A DNA stretch of 64,000 nucleotides. It comes from Owenia fusiformis. Lineage: Eukaryota > Annelida > Polychaeta > Sabellida > Oweniidae. The notes beneath the pieces were generated by a model that did no database searches, had not been told where the DNA came from, and worked only from the letters and a program-made list of their open reading frames with translations. Numbering within the stretch: position 1 is the first letter of the stretch; the number at the start of each line of letters is the position of its first letter. Below are positions 59,699-64,000 of this stretch, piece by piece. The translations under genes were made by a program, and so were the position numbers. Location: the NCBI GenBank assembly GCA_903813345.2, contig CAIIXF020000005.1, forward strand, positions 14,449,375 to 14,513,374, in the 5' to 3' direction.

Positions 59699-59860
59699 AA
59701 TATCCCCGAGAAAGCCTACTAAAATGTAGAAAGTCATTACCATGGCGATATATTTCAATTTACTCTCATCACCTGAGAGATCCACCAAGTCATTAGGGAG
59801 CATAATGTGAAATTGACGCGTTAAATCTGCGACTGAAATAGACATTTTCTTCACTCTCTC
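59699..59860 (-). CDS. Candidate exon ending in a TM1-like helix (possible rhodopsin-like GPCR)
   Basis: On the minus strand a pyrimidine-rich tract and TTAATCAG precede 54 open codons that end at ATT|GTGAGT, a good donor; both boundaries are phase 0. An ATG at codon 6 (aaaATGTCT) could be the start, giving a ~31-residue polar N-terminus. The last 18 codons read YIAMVMTFYILVGFLGDI, a hydrophobic helix. The pattern VGFLG-D resembles the G-N signature of TM1 in class A GPCRs with Asp in place of the usual Asn, and an intron just after that motif occurs in many such genes. Past the donor the frame stays open about 35 codons. No TM2-TM7 exons were found downstream, so the family call is inference. 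Confidence 0.4.
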
Positions 59861-59984
59861 CTGATTAAAAGGATCGTGGAAGATTCGTGAAAGATTTGAA
59901 AGTAGGCAATTACTTTGCCAACAAAATACAGTAATAAAAATAACTCTGATCTTTACTGATGGCAAAAGTTATTTGGACATGCTA

Positions 59985-60130
59985 ATTTTATTCTATATAT
60001 CTCTCTGTAATTTGAATGAATATCCTAATTTTCTGGCATTTATATACAGTTAAGAGCATCCTTTTAATTTCAGTTTACTCTATTCCTTGCTTTTTCCACC
60101 CTTTTTATCTTTATTTTATGCCTAAAACAT
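59985..60130 (-). repeat. R1 repeat, copy 10
   Basis: TCTCTCTGTAATTTGAATGA, then TTTTCTGGCATTTATATACA and TTTACTCTATTCCTTGC keep the R1 order; the CAGACGG end is lost. Confidence 0.5.
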
Positions 60131-60139
60131 GATCGCTGT

Positions 60140-61580
60140 CGCATATTTCTCAAGGGATTGACAGTATTATTAGGAGACGCTACAGAAGAAAAATATACAA
60201 GATCATGCGAGATACATTTTTATTCTTTTAAGAAAAACAACAGTTGGGCAAAACGTGACTGAAATCAAGAAATGATATCAAAAATGTTTGACAATCTTGA
60301 GATATATCCTAGATATATTTCTGTTATCATGTCTATCATATTGTAAAGCAAGAACAGTTCCGTGTTATTTTACACTCAATAAACATGATATTTTTATCAG
60401 AAATTTGGATCTTGCTCCATCTAATACAAGATCCCTTTTATAAAAAAGTCCCAATTACCCGTCTGTTAACTAAAAAGGTAATATTTAGAATACCGAAAAA
60501 CATGACATTAAAATATTTATTCTAACGAAAAATGCCAACAAAAATATTTTGTATTGGAACTAAAGATTACAATTAGAATTCTCATTATACGGTGTATTGT
60601 AATTTGTTCTCTTTTGGAGGCAATCCCTGCAGCCTTTAGTTGATGTATGGCTTTTTCTGAAGGAATCCTTGTATTTTCTAGACAATTAAACAATTGTATC
60701 TCTTGAGAAATTGCTTTCTAATAGTTAAGCCTGGACCTCAATGTTTGTACTTGCTCTTGCAAAGTGATCATGTGAAATAGGTATGATTTGTCTTAATTCT
60801 GCATTTGATGGAATACATCTCTGTGAGCCTTAGGAAGACCTCTCTTCATGGAACAGTTTTCAAACCATGCAAAATGCCACCACCTGCCATTTGATACAGA
60901 TGCAGACTGCTGTTACAGATGATGAAAGACAAAAACCAAAAACCAACAGCCTAACCCTGGTAACAAAAATGTAGAAAACCAAACGCCATTGACTTACATG
61001 TAAATGAACCCTCTGTAAGGAACACCTCACTACAAGGAACGGTTTTCAAAACCCAAACGACGTTGACTTTTAAGTAAATGAACCCTCTCTACTCGTATAA
61101 GGAATAGTTTTCAAGAACCAAATGCCATTAATTTACATTTAAAAAAGTGAACTCTCTATCTCTCTCTGCAAGGAACAATTTTGGCAACTCCTGAAATTGG
61201 GTCATAGTGTCCTATATTTTTAGTTTACCTCTCCTGCACAAGTACTTATACTGTTAATTGAGCTTTTATTTCAAAATAATCCACATGAGTATGGGTATAA
61301 ACAAACATACATGATAAAAAGAGTATTTGTCAAATGACCTATATTTTAGTGATAGCATGTCACAATGATCACATTTATGACACACTTATATTTTGACAAA
61401 CTCTCACCTGAAGATATAAGTAGAGGATACCATCAAAAATTGAATATTGATTTCTTCAGAAAAATATGAACAATGATAGATATTAAGGGAACTAGGGTAC
61501 TATAACACTGGATGATACTAAAATGGTGCCACATTTCTTGCCAATATCCTACAATTAATTGATATATGGGATATCTACTC
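60140..61580. other. Unassigned DNA with minor repeats
   Basis: Apart from the family C copy at 60875 and a triplicated AAATGAACCCTCTNNNNNAAGGAA-type word (60990-61180, with GTTTTCAAAACC between), no feature could be supported. There is no gene-sized frame. Confidence 0.35.
60875..60965. mobile_element. MITE family C, short copy
   Basis: TGCCACCACCTGCCATTTGA at the left and ACCCTGGTAACA at the right match the ends of copy 1 at 11061, with the interior shortened and CAAAAACCAAAAACCAAC added. Confidence 0.45.
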
Positions 61581-61587
61581 AAGATTC

Positions 61588-61765
61588 AAATGTCCGTCTG
61601 CCCATCTTCTTCACACAGATTTTTTCAAAATTTTTCTTATATTTGAGTAAACAGTCTGACTTTCTTGCATTTCTATACAATTTAGAGTATTAACTACATG
61701 CCTGTTGAGTTTATTCCTTGCTAATTCCACTCTTTTCCACTCTATTTCCAATTTCAAAACATGAC
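61588..61765 (-). repeat. R1 repeat, copy 11
   Basis: ATGTCCGTCTGCCCATC, then ATTTGAGTAAACAGTCTGAC, TTTCTTGCATTTCTATACAA, TAACTACATGCCTGTTGAG and CAAAACATGACCAGT. Both ends are present, supporting a unit of about 180 bp. Confidence 0.7.
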
Positions 61766-62639
61766 CAGTAAAGATATTTCATTTACAAGAAGACATATCT
61801 GAGTCATCTCTACATATAAACTATAATTAGTCGAAGATCGACATTATCACTAAATTATAGTTTGCCAGGATCAGGCACTATATCCCGATAAGTAGCCATT
61901 TATAGGCGTTTCTAAACCTAATATCTCGTCAAATTGCCATCGCAGTTCTTACAGTATTGTCATATAACAATGTTGCTGGTGAAAGATAGCATACTTAATA
62001 GATTTTTAGCCTATCCTTATTTATTTATTTCATTTAACATTTTGATGATATTAATAAACGAGTCATGCATGTTTTGGAATACTTTTGAAAGATAACATTA
62101 CTCAATTTTGATGTTTATTCGTCATATTTTTATGACATTTACAAACATATAGGTGCTGACTCACCACTCTGATAGATTAATTTTGAGCTAGATAACTATT
62201 AAAACTATTGTGAGAACATTTTGAAATTGATACAAAAGATGTGAACTTTCATAAAATTATCAAATGAGTACATATACCACATATGGTACATATGGGTACA
62301 TACTAGTACTAAATATGGTATGCACAAGGGGTTCACATTTGACTGAATCGTGTATGCAATTCCCGTTTTTGTCTCCTTAAGGAGAAGCCTCTAGTCAAGT
62401 CTTATACTGTCTACTTCAGTCAGTGTTCTTCTTTATAGGGAATCATCTAAAACGAAAAAGCAAATAATTTAGCTGAAGAAGACCTTAAATGCAATCAAGA
62501 TTTGAGTTCTCCAATCAAAATAAACAAACAAAAAGTAAACAAAAATGAAGTTCTCGTAGTTCGGGTAGCATGTTTATCTAATAGGTTTAATCTAAATATC
62601 TTATAAAATATCATTCCAAACATAATGATCTTTATACCT

Positions 62640-62695
62640 TTGTAGTGTAGTCAAGCAGTAGGAGGGGGGGGGGGTTACAGGCTCTTGAAACTAGA
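62640..62695. mobile_element. Half of a G-tract hairpin element
   Basis: GTAGTCAAGCAGTAGGAGG, a G10 run, then GGCTCTTGAAACTAGATT resembles the G-rich half of the family G hairpins; the C-rich half is absent. Confidence 0.35.
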
Positions 62696-62699
62696 TTAA

Positions 62700-63680
62700 A
62701 TGATTTGACTTTTTACCTAGACCTTCACGACCATAAAACCTTTTAAAGACTAACGTAACATTAAGTATAAACAGGCTAATTTTGACGCAATTACAGCCAT
62801 AAGTTTGAAAGTATCAACTCATCAAATTGTTTCTATAGATCTATATAATTAAAACATGAAACCTACTGTTAGGTGGTGATTTATACTGAAATGCAATTTC
62901 CTGTTGTATGTCTCCGAGTATTGATACCGATTGTTGTTTGATATATCAACAAATTGCGCTTTTTCCGTAGACTCATCCCTAGGTTAATACAAGAGGCTGG
63001 ATCACGCAAAAGGCAACATGCGGTTTTGAACTTCTATCTATGCACTAGAATCTTCAAGATGTGAGATAAGAGTGATTTTTCTTCAATTTTATTTTTGGAA
63101 TTGTTTGGAAATTCAAAATCATACTGTTAGCTTACATTAATATCTCCGTCCATTTTCTCTTACATGTATCCAAAAGTAAAGTATATGGAAAGGAATGGGA
63201 GGGGCCAGAGTAGGAGTTGGTACTTGGTAGGTCAGACTACAAACATAATGTATGATTACAAAAGATGTAGAAGTTTATGATTATAACACAACACAAAAAA
63301 ATGTAAAAGCCTTATTTTTAATCTGAAGAAATAGAAAAACAATCCTAAAATGAAGATTTCTGAAGATCTTATCCGAACATCTCTTAATCTCCTATTATTT
63401 ATCAAAATCCTTTTCTGTGAGATAATTAGTAGAATTTGAAGTATATTCATTGGATTCATCTCTTGCAATCTTATACCTCAGTATATGACTCAAATGTATT
63501 TTTTTTATATGATAATACACTGGCAATCTCAAAACACTTAGACCCACAACGGAGGATTTACCTTATGAAACCCACCGAGTCTGAAGTACAGCAACACAGT
63601 CACTGCTTCTACTCTGTTGCGTGTCTAAGTGAAAATGCATTGTACAGCGCACAAAACAGTACTCTATAGTCACTGTTCCA
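62700..63680. other. Mostly unassigned DNA near the right edge
   Basis: A plus-strand frame covering about 63540-63669 has a balanced composition (PTESEVQQHSHCFYSVACLS) and ends at TAG, and a CTTAG just upstream could be an acceptor. No donor or family was found, so it is not called as an exon. The remainder shows nothing that can be supported. Confidence 0.25.
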
Positions 63681-63686
63681 CAACTA

Positions 63687-63713
63687 GTTACTTTGACGGA
63701 ACGTCAATGTAAC
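63687..63713. repeat. Small inverted repeat GTTAC.TTGACG / CGTCAATGTAAC
   Basis: Twelve-base arms with one mismatch around a 3-base loop (GAA). The same GTTACATTGACG word recurs inside the hairpin at 63838-63997. Confidence 0.6.
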
Positions 63714-63837
63714 AAAATGGATGAACTTCCTGGATACGATTTTTTTGTTTTCTTGATTTAAACTTATAAGTTATGTTGCGGATTATCATTTGGCACAAAG
63801 TTAGACAATATAGTCTAGCTTTTAGAAATGCTCTCGG

Positions 63838-63997
63838 TTTGGAATTTGATTTTTAAATAAAGCTGTAATTCATGCATTTAGACCATCGCTTTTGTTACAT
63901 TGACGTAAATCTTCAAAGTAACATATATCGTCTATGTAACAAAAGCGAGGGGCTAAATATATGAATTGCAACTTCATTAACAAAACAAATTCCAAAT
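63838..63997. repeat. Large imperfect hairpin reaching the window end
   Basis: The left arm TTTGGAATTTG.., TGTAATTCATGCATTTAGAC, CGCTTTTGTTACATTGACG is mirrored by CGTCTATGTAACAAAAGCG, TAAATATATGAATTGCAAC and CAAATTCCAAA. The arms are about 68 bp with scattered mismatches and a loop of about 25 bp. The element may extend beyond the window, so its true ends are unknown. Confidence 0.7.
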
Positions 63998-64000
63998 CTA

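Overview
This is a eukaryotic genomic window, almost certainly from a marine invertebrate. The repeats and AT-rich intergenic DNA look lophotrochozoan (mollusc-like), but no diagnostic gene fixes the phylum. The reasons are: AT-rich sequence with very few long open frames; one clear protein-coding first exon that ends at a textbook splice donor; no operon-like layout; and a dense population of short dispersed and hairpin repeats. These include elements with 'CCCGTAGCCAGG' ends, 'CAGTAAAACCTGTCT' ends, GGACGG/GACA-type tails, and tandem AGGTCA and ATGGCGGCC units. In DNA of this composition, open frames of 60-120 codons are expected by chance, so most such frames are not annotated.

Layout. 0-3 kb: a 2.16-kb element with nearly identical 497-bp inverted arms and a 5-bp target duplication, carrying a second small element and a palindromic GGGGCA-rich array. 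3-18 kb: intergenic or intronic DNA with many small repeats, a palindrome cluster at 5.0-5.2 kb, hairpins at 13.3 kb and a GC-rich coding-like patch at 15 kb. 20.9-21.9 kb (minus): the one confident gene piece, a 337-codon first exon of a predicted myristoylated, Gln/Pro/Ser-rich adaptor-like protein. The rest of that gene should lie at lower coordinates, but no second exon could be assigned. 22-35 kb: repeat-bearing DNA with a 103-bp tandem array (32.6-33.1 kb), a possible terminal exon (33.2 kb) and a well-spliced candidate internal exon (35.1-35.3 kb, minus). 36-50 kb: several copies of an unclassified ~180-bp dispersed repeat, a CAACTCACTCAAT array (41.3-41.9 kb) and a three-unit ATGGCGGCCAT array (44.8-45.2 kb). 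50.7-51.7 kb (minus): a decayed coding block. 52.3 kb (minus): a small candidate first exon. 57.3-58.1 kb: a nearly identical 385-bp tandem duplication. 59.7-59.9 kb (minus): a candidate exon ending in a hydrophobic helix that resembles TM1 of a rhodopsin-like GPCR. 63.7-64.0 kb: inverted repeats running to the window edge.

No rRNA, convincing tRNA, CRISPR array, autonomous transposase or reverse transcriptase was recognised. All repeat families were defined only by comparing copies inside this window, and identities were judged by eye.
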